Source: a virus
Strand: one strand, 5' to 3'
IMG/VR virus record: IMGVR_UViG_3300027747_004207
Span: 1-43,006 of that record
Length of the DNA: 43,006 nucleotides
This document shows, in pieces, positions 1 through 9,136 of this stretch. The translations under genes and the position numbers were made by a program. Position 1 is the first letter of the stretch. Each line of letters starts with the position of its first letter. The notes below the pieces were generated by a model. That model worked only from the letters and a program-made list of their open reading frames with translations. It did no database searches and was not told where the DNA came from.

Positions 1-302
1 GCAAACCAGTCTTCGATTTGATAGTCCTCAAGTCCCAGACGCTGCCACTCACCGGACCGGTTGAACAGATTGATCTGCCACACAGCTTGATTCAACTGAA
101 TGCACAAATACTCCAAGGTTCTAGCAGTGCCAGCAAAGCCCATGAAGCAGTAATTTTTTTCCAGCATGCAGTCAGACTGCAGCAATTGTTTGAGAGCAGT
201 GATCCAGTCTCCCGCCAACTGGGTATCGTTGGGCACAATCCAGCAATCCAGTGTGCTGGCTCGATCAATAGGATTCCTTAGGGTAATTTTTATTTCACTC
301 AT
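1..302 (-). CDS. Partial hypothetical protein, 3' end outside window
   Basis: The minus strand is open from an ATG at 302-300 to the window edge, giving about 100 residues that start MSEIKITLRNPIDRA and contain LEKNYCFMGFAGTARTLEYL. The start codon overlaps the end of the upstream radical SAM gene by 8 bases, so it is the next gene of the accessory operon. I recognise no domain. Its aromatic- and Cys-containing core and its tight coupling to a radical SAM gene make it a possible partner or substrate-handling protein, but that is inference. The C-terminus is not visible. Confidence 0.7.
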   Translation of the reverse strand, partial: MSEIKITLRNPIDRASTLDCWIVPNDTQLAGDWITALKQLLQSDCMLEKNYCFMGFAGTARTLEYLCIQLNQAVWQINLFNRSGEWQRLGLEDYQIEDWF

Positions 303-1596
303 CAATTGCTTTCCACCAAGCATGCACGTCAGGTCGTTGACTCAATATCTCATCCATGGTTGTGGGGTTGGTTCTAATAGATTCCAGTCTCAATATTCTT
401 TGCTTGCCTTGACGCCAACCTTGTAAATATTGGTCCGGCCATTGTTCTTCAAAGGTGGGTCGATTCTTTAACTGTGTCAACACATCCTGCATGGCACCAG
501 AGGGCACTTGTGCCAACAGCTCATCTACCCAAGGATCCAACAAACTTCTGGGCAAGCACAGGGGACTCATCAAGATATCAGGTGTGAATGCAAATGTAAC
601 CTTGGACAACACATCTACACCCAATTCCCGAGCGATGTTCATGATGTTGACCACTTCAAACATGCCCGGCAAGGTCAAGGTAAAATCAAATCGCATCTGT
701 CTGGGATGGCGAGCAATTGCCAAACCTTGCTGAAAATTATTTAAAAAGATGGCAGATTCTAACCCGGTGCGGATGTATTCTCCGATGGGCCCGAATCCAT
801 CGATGCTGGCACAAATTTGCCAGTCTCGAACATGAGCCAGTATATCCCGATAAAGATTGGCACCTCGATAATCAACCCTACTGAGATTGGTGTTGTATCT
901 AGCATAGACTCTTGGTCCGTCACCCAGATCAACAATGCGACGCATGTAGCGCCAGTGTTGTTCATACATGAGTGGTTCACCACCTACCCAGTATATTTCT
1001 TCTACTCGGTGTTCCTCCACAGCTGAAGCAAATTCAGCTTCGATTTGACTGTCTTGAAAACGAGCAATCTCTTGGCGAACTTCGGGATGCATCCAGGTGT
1101 TCTTGGGATCAGCCCAGTTGATCATGCCATGCTGGCGCTGTTCACTTTCCCAGCTACTGCTGAGCATGTCTCCACACATGCGACATTTGAAATTGCAGAG
1201 ATTGCTAAATCTGTAGTCCCAACTCACAGGTTTGACTGTAGTAAATCCCGATTCGTCTGTGGCAGCCATAGCCGCTTCGTACTTATGGCCAAACAGATTG
1301 TTGAAATAACTGCGATACACATCGGTGTTGAGCAACCGACTGTTGCATACATCGCACTCGGGCAGGGTTTCTCCAGCCATCATTCTCTGGCGCACTGACC
1401 GCATGTGATCACTATTCCAGTGCTGTTCCAAAGTCATGGGTCGATAGACACCGGTACCAGCTGCAGTGTCTATGTACTGCGCAAAATTTTGTGCAGGTTC
1501 TCGACTGGCACAACACATGCGCCGTTCGGTTTGTGGACTCAAGTAGGTGTGAGTCCACGGTGCCATGCAAAGAGTGTCAGGGCGTGTTGTAGTCAT
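295..1596 (-). CDS. Radical SAM protein with N-terminal twitch-like Cys region (copy A)
   Basis: The radical SAM core is shown by CNFKCRMCG (the CX3CX2C motif that binds the SAM-cleaving 4Fe-4S cluster), then WVGGEPLM (the GGE SAM-binding strand) and SIDGFGPIGEYIRTG. Before the core are LCMAPW, RMCCASRE and PECDVC, a Cys set like the auxiliary-cluster (twitch) region of NCBI's twitch-domain radical SAM family. Such enzymes usually modify peptides or other small substrates, but the substrate here is unknown. I chose the ATG at 1596 over an in-frame TTG at 1602. The gene overlaps the end of the upstream radical SAM gene by 20 bases. It groups with copies B and D by its PW and CRxCG motifs. Confidence 0.9.
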   Translation of the reverse strand: MTTTRPDTLCMAPWTHTYLSPQTERRMCCASREPAQNFAQYIDTAAGTGVYRPMTLEQHWNSDHMRSVRQRMMAGETLPECDVCNSRLLNTDVYRSYFNNLFGHKYEAAMAATDESGFTTVKPVSWDYRFSNLCNFKCRMCGDMLSSSWESEQRQHGMINWADPKNTWMHPEVRQEIARFQDSQIEAEFASAVEEHRVEEIYWVGGEPLMYEQHWRYMRRIVDLGDGPRVYARYNTNLSRVDYRGANLYRDILAHVRDWQICASIDGFGPIGEYIRTGLESAIFLNNFQQGLAIARHPRQMRFDFTLTLPGMFEVVNIMNIARELGVDVLSKVTFAFTPDILMSPLCLPRSLLDPWVDELLAQVPSGAMQDVLTQLKNRPTFEEQWPDQYLQGWRQGKQRILRLESIRTNPTTMDEILSQRPDVHAWWKAIDE

Positions 1597-2797
1597 ATTC
1601 AATTAACTGGGCCATTTCCGGAGCCACGGTTCGAAAGTTTTGATTTCGTTTGCGATCCAGATCACGTATTTTTAGTCGCAACATAAAACCGTCGGTACTG
1701 GCTCCACGATTCATGAAATCCACGATGCAATCAAACTCTTTGCGGAAGCTGGCCGGCAAGGTCAAGCCCTGCAGGTATTGTGTAATCTCTGCTTTGGCAG
1801 CGTCAGGCAAGGTGGCAATGCTAAAATACCAAGCATCGTGCATCATGTTCCAGTACACAAAGTCAAATCCTTGTTGGGCAATCCACTCGGCCACATGCTC
1901 AAGGTAACGTACATTGAATATGTTGATGGTGCAACATACCTGCAGTCGAATATTGCTGTGTTGCTTTTTTAGTTGTTTGAATTTCTGGATATTTTCACCC
2001 ACTTCAATCCATGACGCATTTGTGCGTTGATATTCAAATCTCTCGCCCACGTCATCTATGCTGAATGCAATTTCCACAGTTTTAAAATGGCGCCAAATTT
2101 CAATGGCATTTTCAGGATACTGTGTGCCATTTGTGTTGTAGTGTATTTCTACTTGGTGAGCAATGCCGCGATCCACAATGCCTTGCAGCATGGCAAAATG
2201 CTCTTGAATCATGAACGGCTCACCGCCAGTGAATTCAATATAGCGAATTTGATCCAGGGCTTGATCTATTTCTGACCAAAAGCGTTCGTTCTCCCTGGGC
2301 CAGGCACCAGCTCGCAACATCTGATAAGGATATGATTTTTTCTTTTCTTCATCCGTGCGCAGTTGATTCATTTCTTCCACAGCAAATTGACTGCTGGACC
2401 AAGAACCACAGATGCGACATTTCAAGTTGCAGATGTTGCCCAGTTTGAGATCCAAAAACATCAAGGGCTTGGCATCCGCAGTCCAGTCCGAATCGGGCAG
2501 CACATGCTTGAGACGATCCAGGGTGTGCATGCGTTTGCTGGTACGGCCGCCACGTTCCTCGTTCCAGCACTTGCGACAGGTTTGTGGCTTCTCTCCGGCT
2601 AAAAATTGCTCGCGTAACTTCTTCATGTGCTGACTTTGTTGTACTTCACCAAAGGTTGCTGTAGTTAATTCGAACTTGTTGCCAGCATTGTCAACAATTT
2701 CATCATCGGCCAGGCAGCAAGGCCTTACTGTGCCAATGGGGCTGGCTTCTAGGCTAACCCAAGGCAGAACGCAGAATTTTTCATGTGGAATGTTCAA
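1577..2797 (-). CDS. Radical SAM protein with N-terminal twitch-like Cys region (copy B)
   Basis: This 406-aa protein begins MNIPHEKFCVLPW, then has VRPCCLADD and CRKCWNEE as putative auxiliary-cluster ligands. The radical SAM CX3CX2C motif is ICNLKCRICG, followed by FTGGEPFM and SIDDVGERFEYQRT. The start is TTG at 2797, whose bases form a TTGA overlap with the stop of copy C. The N-terminal motif begins only a few residues in, which supports this start. It is translationally coupled on both sides. The overall plan matches copies A and D, so the three are probably paralogues with different substrates. The reaction is not predictable from sequence alone. Confidence 0.9.
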   Translation of the reverse strand: MNIPHEKFCVLPWVSLEASPIGTVRPCCLADDEIVDNAGNKFELTTATFGEVQQSQHMKKLREQFLAGEKPQTCRKCWNEERGGRTSKRMHTLDRLKHVLPDSDWTADAKPLMFLDLKLGNICNLKCRICGSWSSSQFAVEEMNQLRTDEEKKKSYPYQMLRAGAWPRENERFWSEIDQALDQIRYIEFTGGEPFMIQEHFAMLQGIVDRGIAHQVEIHYNTNGTQYPENAIEIWRHFKTVEIAFSIDDVGERFEYQRTNASWIEVGENIQKFKQLKKQHSNIRLQVCCTINIFNVRYLEHVAEWIAQQGFDFVYWNMMHDAWYFSIATLPDAAKAEITQYLQGLTLPASFRKEFDCIVDFMNRGASTDGFMLRLKIRDLDRKRNQNFRTVAPEMAQLIEYDYNTP

Positions 2798-4056
2798 AGT
2801 ATTATCTCTCTATTGATTTGTTTGAAAATGTCTTGTAACTCAGCAAAATCCGAGTGTTGCGGATTGAACACATTTTTACGGTCAAAAACGTCTTGTGGCC
2901 AAGTGCCCCAATTCCACATTTTCTGAAAATTAATGTGTTCAATGCCCAATTGATCACAGAGTTCAACAACTAGTGGTATTTCTTTAAAATTATCTAATTG
3001 TACAACAAAGTCTGCACTAAGTCGAGTCGAAAAATTATTTTTATTTATAAACTGTTTTACCCAACGCACATTGTCTAACAATAAATCCCATTGACCATTG
3101 ACTCTAATTTGTTTATACGTAGACTCAGTGGCAGCATCAAAACTTATACGTAACTCTTGTGTGACCGGCAACAATTTTTCCAGTAGATATTGTTTGGATT
3201 TTAAATAGCTACCATTTGTTTGTATAATATGTTGTATATTTGTTTTTCCAGTGGTTGCAATATAATCTAATAGAGTCAAATATGGTTCACTGATAAACGG
3301 TTCGCCGCCGCACCATCTTATTGAAATGGGTTGATTTTCAATTTGATCAATTACCAGTGTTTTGATTTTGTCAACAATGTTGTTGTTTATGTTGCGTATC
3401 ACATGGTGTTTGTTGTTGTTGATTAACTCTGTTCGGCAACTAGGACATTTAAAATTGCATGTGTAGTCAAAATCAAAAATGAGATTGGTGGGTATTGCAT
3501 TGACCTGTAGTTGATCAGCAGTGCTGATTGGCAATGCTACCAATGATTGATCACTATCGGGCTGTGTGCTATACGATTCAAAAGGTATATCTCTAAAAAA
3601 ACCACAAATTTTGTTGTTGCAATAAAAATATCTATTGTTAGAAATTTCATTTCTAATTTTCAAGGCCAGGTCGGAATTCAATGCATCGTAAATATCGTTG
3701 ATCTGTAGTATGTTACCAACAAATTTGGGAATCCAACTGGGGCTGCTGCATATAAAGATCTCTCCATTGGCATTGATTCCCATGGTATTCCAAGGAACAG
3801 TACAATGGCTTTTGCCAATTAATTTTTTATCGAAAAAAATCTGTTGTTGACGTTGTTGATTATTTTCGGCCAATTCTTCTCCGGGCAAGGTTAATTCTTG
3901 ATATGTTTGTGTCATCATACGCACAAATTCATCAACTTCTTGTTGAATACCTTCATCGGACACAGACCGTTGGTCAACAACATCTTGATAGCTGGGCCAG
4001 TCAGGCCCAGCAAACACCAGATAATCTTTAACACCAATGATCTTGGATAGTTCCAT
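2794..4056 (-). CDS. Radical SAM protein, AT-rich divergent copy (C)
   Basis: This 420-aa radical SAM protein has the core motif CNFKCPSCR, then RWCGGEPFISEPYL and SFDAATESTYKQIR. Upstream of the core are HCTVPWNTMGINANGEIFIC and YFYCNNKICGFF, a SPASM/twitch-like Cys arrangement placed N-terminally. It has a longer N-terminal extension (about 80 residues with a Gln-rich stretch NNQQRQQQ) than copies A, B and D. The DNA is clearly poorer in G+C than its neighbours: hand counts in 60-base lines gave 27, 32 and 42 percent, against 47-48 percent in copies D and E. It starts at ATG 4056, one base after the stop of copy D, and ends in a four-base overlap with copy B. A separate acquisition is likely. 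Confidence 0.88.
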   Translation of the reverse strand: MELSKIIGVKDYLVFAGPDWPSYQDVVDQRSVSDEGIQQEVDEFVRMMTQTYQELTLPGEELAENNQQRQQQIFFDKKLIGKSHCTVPWNTMGINANGEIFICSSPSWIPKFVGNILQINDIYDALNSDLALKIRNEISNNRYFYCNNKICGFFRDIPFESYSTQPDSDQSLVALPISTADQLQVNAIPTNLIFDFDYTCNFKCPSCRTELINNNKHHVIRNINNNIVDKIKTLVIDQIENQPISIRWCGGEPFISEPYLTLLDYIATTGKTNIQHIIQTNGSYLKSKQYLLEKLLPVTQELRISFDAATESTYKQIRVNGQWDLLLDNVRWVKQFINKNNFSTRLSADFVVQLDNFKEIPLVVELCDQLGIEHINFQKMWNWGTWPQDVFDRKNVFNPQHSDFAELQDIFKQINREIIL

Positions 4057-4057
4057 T

Positions 4058-5356
4058 TTACTTCAAGTCAGAAATTTCTGGTATCACATCTAAAATGTTT
4101 TCTCGTCGTATGGCATCGAGCTCGTGTGTTTTGTGCCAGAATTTTGTTATTAGCCCAGTGTTGTCAGTTGCGTTCATGAATGTGATAGCACTTTCAAAGC
4201 CCACCGTGGCACGATTCAGCTGGTCCAATGGACGCAACCATGTCAAGTGTTGTTCTAGTCGATCCTGTATTCTCTGTTTGTACTCCGGTGGTGCAATGTC
4301 AATTCTGAAATAGGCCGGGTCCTGCAGGATGTTGACATTGAGATCCTGAGGACGCAGTAGTCCTTTTTCCACCCAGTCACGGTGAAAGTCTGGCAGATGC
4401 ATGGCGTTCAATATGCTGAGCGTGGGAGAGATGTAGAAATCCACACCCGGACATTCTTCCAGCATCTGTCGACGATTGGCTTCAACTTGTGCCCAGTCTG
4501 TGCCTTTACGTATGTATTCGCCACGTGCACCGGCAGCATCCAAGCTGGCACCCACTGCCACAGACTTGAACTTGCGCCAGTAATCAAAAACTGTGCGATG
4601 CTTCAGCTTCACTTGGGTAAAGTTGGTGTTGTAGATCAAGCGTACATCAAAGCGTCCACGGCGTTCCAGTTCCTCAAGGATCAAGTAGTGTTCTTCCATC
4701 ATGAGTGGTTCGCCACCGGCAAAATAGATCTGTTCCACGTAGTCCAAGTGCGGTTGCAACTGTTCCCACATGTCGGTTTCACTGCGACCAGCGATGTTTA
4801 GCACAGTGTGATTCTTTGCCCAGTCTCCGCCGGCCAGTCGGGCTTGATCTTGATACCACTGGCTGCTGAAAATATGACCACAACTGCGGCAGCGCAGGTT
4901 GCAGAGATTGGAGAAACGTATATCCCAATAGGTCATTTCAAACTGATCAACGTGACCATCTGCCTGTGTGTCATGCACGCGGACAATGTTGTGTCCATGA
5001 TGCTTGTTGGCACTTTGACGTCCCGAAAAGAATCCCGACTTTTCTTGTTCATAACATCGGCCGCATGCAGGATTTTCAGTCTCGTTCAACATGTCAGATC
5101 TCAATTGACGCTGAGCATCACTGTTCCAGATTTCAGACAGACTGTTGTTTCGGCAGTTGCCAATCTGGCCCACACCCATCTCGGCGTGGCAGCAAGGGTA
5201 CGCTTCACCAGTGGGGTAAGCATGCAGATGTATCCAAGGATACATACAAAATGTGTTGGACTCGGTCAACAAAAATCGTTCACGATCAGTCAACTGATCC
5301 ATGCTCATTTTGATGAGGTCACTGCTGTTGTATTTGTATTGACTCATACCATTCAT
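4058..5356 (-). CDS. Radical SAM protein with N-terminal twitch-like Cys region (copy D)
   Basis: This 432-aa protein carries FCMYPWIHLHAYPTGEAYPC, then C-H, and ACGRCYEQE in its N-terminal third, with a SPASM-like LSEIWNSDAQRQLRSDML between them. The radical SAM core is LCNLRCRSCG, then FAGGEPLMMEEHY and SLDAAGARGEYIRKG. The iron-sulfur ligands for the SAM cluster and a probable auxiliary cluster are all visible. The ATG at 5356 is used here; another in-frame ATG lies at 5347. The 5' end overlaps copy E by 38 bases. It is closest in layout to copies A and B. Confidence 0.9.
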   Translation of the reverse strand: MNGMSQYKYNSSDLIKMSMDQLTDRERFLLTESNTFCMYPWIHLHAYPTGEAYPCCHAEMGVGQIGNCRNNSLSEIWNSDAQRQLRSDMLNETENPACGRCYEQEKSGFFSGRQSANKHHGHNIVRVHDTQADGHVDQFEMTYWDIRFSNLCNLRCRSCGHIFSSQWYQDQARLAGGDWAKNHTVLNIAGRSETDMWEQLQPHLDYVEQIYFAGGEPLMMEEHYLILEELERRGRFDVRLIYNTNFTQVKLKHRTVFDYWRKFKSVAVGASLDAAGARGEYIRKGTDWAQVEANRRQMLEECPGVDFYISPTLSILNAMHLPDFHRDWVEKGLLRPQDLNVNILQDPAYFRIDIAPPEYKQRIQDRLEQHLTWLRPLDQLNRATVGFESAITFMNATDNTGLITKFWHKTHELDAIRRENILDVIPEISDLK

Positions 5357-6671
5357 TCAAATTGGGAAATGCTCGAGCAAAGTCTTTGCCCCGGCGCTGA
5401 TCATACTGCTGATAAAATTTAACAAAGTCATTCAACAGTGCAGGACGTTCAAAGGTGTCCGAGTGTGGTGTTCGGACCACGTCAAGATAATCAATTAGTC
5501 GTTGTGTGTGATTGATCTCATGCTCGTGCAAAAAAGGATTGTGTTGGTTCGTAAACAACCACTGTTCCAGCTCCACACGATAGCGTGTGCGCAAATGATC
5601 AGGCAGTACCAAGGCGGACTGAAAGCTAGGAAAACGCAATATATTTAGCGTGAAGTTCACAGCATCACGCCCGTACAGTTGCTTGAGTTCCAGCATGGTG
5701 TCCAGGTGGGCAACCAAGCTGTCCAAGCACAAGGCATTGATAGTGCACATCACATGCACTGCTTTTACTGCACCGGATTCTACCAAGGCCTGCACATTGT
5801 CCAGCCACTGATGATAATCTAGGCCGTCACGTATGTATTCGGCTTGAATCCCTGTGGCTTCCATGCTGGTGTACAATTCCACATGCGGCAACGGTTTTAC
5901 CGCCTCTATGAACTCCGACAACTTTTCTTCGTTGAATCCCAGGTTGGAGTTGATGGCTAATCGTGTGGTGCTCTTACCTTGGTTTTGTTTGAACCAATCA
6001 ATCAAGCGCCAGGTGTAACCCGACATTAAGGGTTCGCCGCCGGTGATTCTTAGTTCTTGCAGTGTACGGTGTAGGTCTGTTTCCCACCAAGCAAAGAAAG
6101 CATCTACATAGGGATTGACTTCGTTAAATGTATATCGCTGAGCCGACTCGTGAGTGTGAGTAAAGTGATTGCGCCCATCTGATATCAAGCCTGTGTAAGC
6201 ACCGTGCTTTTTGATATCATTGACCCAGGTGCTGGAAAAAGCAGGGTTGCAATAGCTGCAGGCAAATTGACAGGTACGGTCAAATGCAATTTCCAAGGTG
6301 CGCAAGTTTACATCTTGATCGGCAGGGGTGGCAAATGCTTCATCAAGTGCTGCAATGGGATATATCTTGCTCTTGTACACACGATCGCTCACAGCATCAC
6401 GACCCATGTCTTCAATCTTCCAGCAGTACTCACACCCAGGAGGTCGTTCACCTGCCAGCATCTGTGCACGATCCTGTTTTTTCTGCGCTGAGTTGTGTAG
6501 AGCACGTGGATTTTTCAGAGCCTCTTCCACAGGGACCATGTGTGCCGGAGGGTGATGGCAACTGGTGGTCATGCCTGATCCCAACCATATGGTGGCATTG
6601 TACCACTTGGCTGCACAAAAGCTGGAGCTCTTGGTGTCCAAGAATTGGCGTTTAAATTCTAGATCATTCAT
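5319..6671 (-). CDS. Radical SAM protein, CHHPP type (copy E)
   Basis: The radical SAM core is TCQFACSYCNPAFSSTW with RITGGEPLMSGYTW and SMEATGIQAEYIRDG. The N-terminal region is distinctive: FCAAKW, then SCHHPPAHMVPVEEALKNP, ALHNSAQKKQDR and GERPPGCEYCW. The same order recurs in copy F (SCYHPP, ALHNTSHKKAQR, GQRPPECQYCW), so these two form their own subfamily. I start it at ATG 6671 (MNDLEFKRQFL), which overlaps the upstream stop by 8 bases; the longer frame to 6725 needs a GTG. It follows a GT10-like gene, as copy F does. The C-terminus DQRRGKDFARAFPNLNEWY also matches the end of copy F. Confidence 0.9.
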   Translation of the reverse strand: MNDLEFKRQFLDTKSSSFCAAKWYNATIWLGSGMTTSCHHPPAHMVPVEEALKNPRALHNSAQKKQDRAQMLAGERPPGCEYCWKIEDMGRDAVSDRVYKSKIYPIAALDEAFATPADQDVNLRTLEIAFDRTCQFACSYCNPAFSSTWVNDIKKHGAYTGLISDGRNHFTHTHESAQRYTFNEVNPYVDAFFAWWETDLHRTLQELRITGGEPLMSGYTWRLIDWFKQNQGKSTTRLAINSNLGFNEEKLSEFIEAVKPLPHVELYTSMEATGIQAEYIRDGLDYHQWLDNVQALVESGAVKAVHVMCTINALCLDSLVAHLDTMLELKQLYGRDAVNFTLNILRFPSFQSALVLPDHLRTRYRVELEQWLFTNQHNPFLHEHEINHTQRLIDYLDVVRTPHSDTFERPALLNDFVKFYQQYDQRRGKDFARAFPNLNEWYESIQIQQQ

Positions 6672-7734
6672 GAAGATGTTGTTGGATAAATTGGTGAAAC
6701 CGGTCTGGGAATTCTTTGCGCACACGCACTCGCATGTCGGAAAGGTGCTGTTGATTGTATTTACACGTATTGTAACACTCTTTCAAGAAACTCTCAAGAT
6801 CTTGGCTGCACAAGTCGTCAATGACTTGAGCTATGCGTTCCAGTCGATCTTGATTGTTTTCAATGCTATCAAAACTTTCATCAATTGCCGAATCGAATGT
6901 GCGGAATCCCAGGTTACGCAGGTCACGATAGTAACCTGCATTGGCCACAGCAATCCAAGGATGGCCCATGGCAACGGGCTTCCAGATTTTTTCTGTTCTA
7001 AAGCTGTAAGGATAATCAAACACAGTTTCGGTTACCACGCTGAAGTAGGTGTCAATGTAGGGTGCAGCTTTGAGATAGATTTCACCCCAGTCGTTGTTGA
7101 ACAGCTGATGCTTGACAAATCCCAGTGTACCTGCAGATGCTACGCGAGATTGATAAAAGTCAAATTCATATTTTTCGGGCAAGGTTTGTATTGTGCCAGC
7201 ATGACTGTCCAAATTGGTCCACAAAGCATCAGGCAACAGATGTTGCAACCTTTTTAATAAAAAAACACGATGAGGCCGGCTGCGCCCGTTGAGAAACAGA
7301 AATTTATAAGGTCGAGTTGTGGTATAGCATTGCTGATATTGGTTTGCAGCAAATACGTTTTCTTCATAATCCAATATCTTGGGCAAAAAACTGTCAAATT
7401 GCAAATAGTGTAAACCAGCTTCCATGTCACCACCGCTGATCAGCAACAGCTTGCCTTGCTCTACTAGATCAAGCACTCCCATACGATCGCAATGATTCCT
7501 TAAAGTTTCGGAACCTTCATGTGGATTGCTCAACACCATCACACAGTCGTTGCGTTCGGCAATTTTTCTTATGCGATCAACATGTTGATTGAATTGCTCA
7601 CGCCCTATCAAGTACACTGCCCCTGGCTGCGGATCCACAGTGGTAAAGTTCCAGAAATTGCCTGTGGACCAGGGCTTTAATAAATCATAAACCTCACAAA
7701 ATGTATCAAGGTAAATTTCAGCAGTTGCGAGCAT
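6664..7734 (-). CDS. Putative glycosyltransferase, GT10-like C-terminal motif (copy G)
   Basis: This is about 356 aa from ATG 7734; an in-frame GTG at 7743 would add three residues. The C-terminal half has VVTETVFDYPYSF, then RTEKIWKPVAMGHPWI and GYYRDLRNLGFRTFD. This recalls the sugar-nucleotide-binding TEK motif of GT10 (alpha-1,3-fucosyltransferase-like) enzymes, though similarity to characterised members is too weak to give a donor or acceptor. KFLFLNGRSRPHR near the middle fits a GT-B inter-domain start. It lies between radical SAM copies F (upstream) and E (downstream), overlapping both. Gene H at 9133-10122 shares the EKIW and GFRTFD blocks and is its paralogue. Confidence 0.65.
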   Translation of the reverse strand: MLATAEIYLDTFCEVYDLLKPWSTGNFWNFTTVDPQPGAVYLIGREQFNQHVDRIRKIAERNDCVMVLSNPHEGSETLRNHCDRMGVLDLVEQGKLLLISGGDMEAGLHYLQFDSFLPKILDYEENVFAANQYQQCYTTTRPYKFLFLNGRSRPHRVFLLKRLQHLLPDALWTNLDSHAGTIQTLPEKYEFDFYQSRVASAGTLGFVKHQLFNNDWGEIYLKAAPYIDTYFSVVTETVFDYPYSFRTEKIWKPVAMGHPWIAVANAGYYRDLRNLGFRTFDSAIDESFDSIENNQDRLERIAQVIDDLCSQDLESFLKECYNTCKYNQQHLSDMRVRVRKEFPDRFHQFIQQHLHE

Positions 7735-9136
7735 GGTATTCACATTCGGACCACCAGGCCGTCATTTCGGGAAATGTTTTCAAGAAGTCGGTGCCGCGTC
7801 GTTGATCATGTTCATGGAAAAAACGATAGAAGTCTGCTTTGTTTCGAGAGAGATAAGCAGTGTCCAGTTGTTGACCACAACGCATCCAAGCAATGTCTCG
7901 GTCCAGTCTAGCAACCTCATAATCCTTGAATCCATGGAAAGGATCATCCGGAGTTTCTTGCTGACGAATCATCCAGGCCCAGAGGTGTTCCAGTCGGGCT
8001 GCATAACTCTCAGGCAGCAGTTGCAGACTCTGCCAGTGCGGCTGACGCAGTACCGGTGTATCAAACCATATTCTCTGATAGGTCTTGCTGTAGGTTTTTC
8101 TCAAGCCCAGAATACCAGCAAACAGCGTTTCCAAACTGGTGACAGACAGATTGTTCATTGTGACAATAAACGTGATGCTGTTGCGATAAGGAATTTCAGT
8201 CAAGAATTGATTTACTCGATCCCATAGCAGTTCAAAGTCCAGGCCATGACGCATGTATTCGGCTTGCGCACCCCATCCGTCTAGGCTGATGTATTGCATA
8301 AAATGTTCCAGCACACCCTCTTGACACAACTGTTTAACATAACCTTTGTAGCGTTGCCATGACTTTTCGTCCACTGAAAAGTTGGAAGTCACATTGAGAT
8401 GCAGTCGAGGGCTAGGATTGGCCAGCACATAATCAAACACACGATAGGTGTTCTTGTCCAACATGGGCTCGCCACCGGTCATGCGAAAATGTTCCAGCTG
8501 TGGATACAGAGTGGGCCACCACTGCCAAAACGCATCCACATAGGGATTGTGTTCTCTCACAGGGATGGGACGATTGCGACCCCGAAAGTGACTGGGATCA
8601 TTATGTGTGGTACTAGTGGGATAGCCGCCGTGACGTTCAATTTCTTCTGCCCAGCTGGAACTAAATTGTGGACTACAATAGCTGCACTTGAGATTGCACA
8701 CATGATTGAAGTTGACTTCTACATAACTGGGTACTACATCATCTTCATCGCCGGTAGAGTTTTTGATTTTTTCAAAATCCAAGGCTGCCCAGGGCTCACC
8801 AGATCTGTAGTGCCGATCACTCAGCTTGCCCGCATCCTCCATGTTCCAGCAGTACTGACATTCTGGCGGACGCTGGCCTGCCAACATCAGCTTTCTCTGA
8901 GCTTTTTTGTGGCTGGTATTGTGCAATGCCCCGGGATTGACAGCAATTTCTGCAGCAGAGATCTCATGCAACGGAGGATGGTAACAACTGTTGTTGAGTC
9001 CGGTAGGCAAGTGAAAACTCACCTGCTTCCATTTGGCCAAGCACAGTGAGTGACCCAGCTGATCCTTCATTTGTTCAGCAGAGCTCAAGAACTTGCTCTT
9101 GTTCCCTATAGTCTCGTCACCTTTGTTTTGAGTCAT
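7718..9136 (-). CDS. Radical SAM protein, CHHPP type (copy F)
   Basis: This 472-aa paralogue of copy E has the radical SAM motif VCNLKCSYCSPQFSSSW, then RMTGGEPMLDKNTY and SLDGWGAQAEYMRHG. The N-terminal Cys/His set is SLCLAKW, SCYHPPLHE and PPECQYCWNMED. The C-terminal DQRRGTDFLKTFPEMTAWW parallels the end of copy E. The ATG at 9136 overlaps the stop of gene H (ATGA), and its own end overlaps gene G. With the neighbouring GT10-like gene it forms one of two GT-plus-radical-SAM units. The CHHPP-type motif may hold an extra metal cluster; this is inferred from the conserved residues. Confidence 0.9.
   Translation of the reverse strand: MTQNKGDETIGNKSKFLSSAEQMKDQLGHSLCLAKWKQVSFHLPTGLNNSCYHPPLHEISAAEIAVNPGALHNTSHKKAQRKLMLAGQRPPECQYCWNMEDAGKLSDRHYRSGEPWAALDFEKIKNSTGDEDDVVPSYVEVNFNHVCNLKCSYCSPQFSSSWAEEIERHGGYPTSTTHNDPSHFRGRNRPIPVREHNPYVDAFWQWWPTLYPQLEHFRMTGGEPMLDKNTYRVFDYVLANPSPRLHLNVTSNFSVDEKSWQRYKGYVKQLCQEGVLEHFMQYISLDGWGAQAEYMRHGLDFELLWDRVNQFLTEIPYRNSITFIVTMNNLSVTSLETLFAGILGLRKTYSKTYQRIWFDTPVLRQPHWQSLQLLPESYAARLEHLWAWMIRQQETPDDPFHGFKDYEVARLDRDIAWMRCGQQLDTAYLSRNKADFYRFFHEHDQRRGTDFLKTFPEMTAWWSECEYHARNC

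Noticed and set aside
3042-3049. Perfect TATAAATA on the minus strand inside radical SAM copy C
   Set aside because: It is in the middle of a coding region of an AT-rich gene, about 245 bases from the next start codon, so it is probably chance.
4808-5422. Plus-strand frames opposite the radical SAM genes (for example 4808-5422, 6565-7257, 8399-9049)
   Set aside because: All run antisense to radical SAM or GT genes with clear motifs; none has a convincing ribosome site or family motif.
6672-6725. Longer N-terminus for radical SAM copy E
   Set aside because: The extension needs a GTG start and runs further into the upstream GT gene; ATG 6671 gives the usual short overlap.
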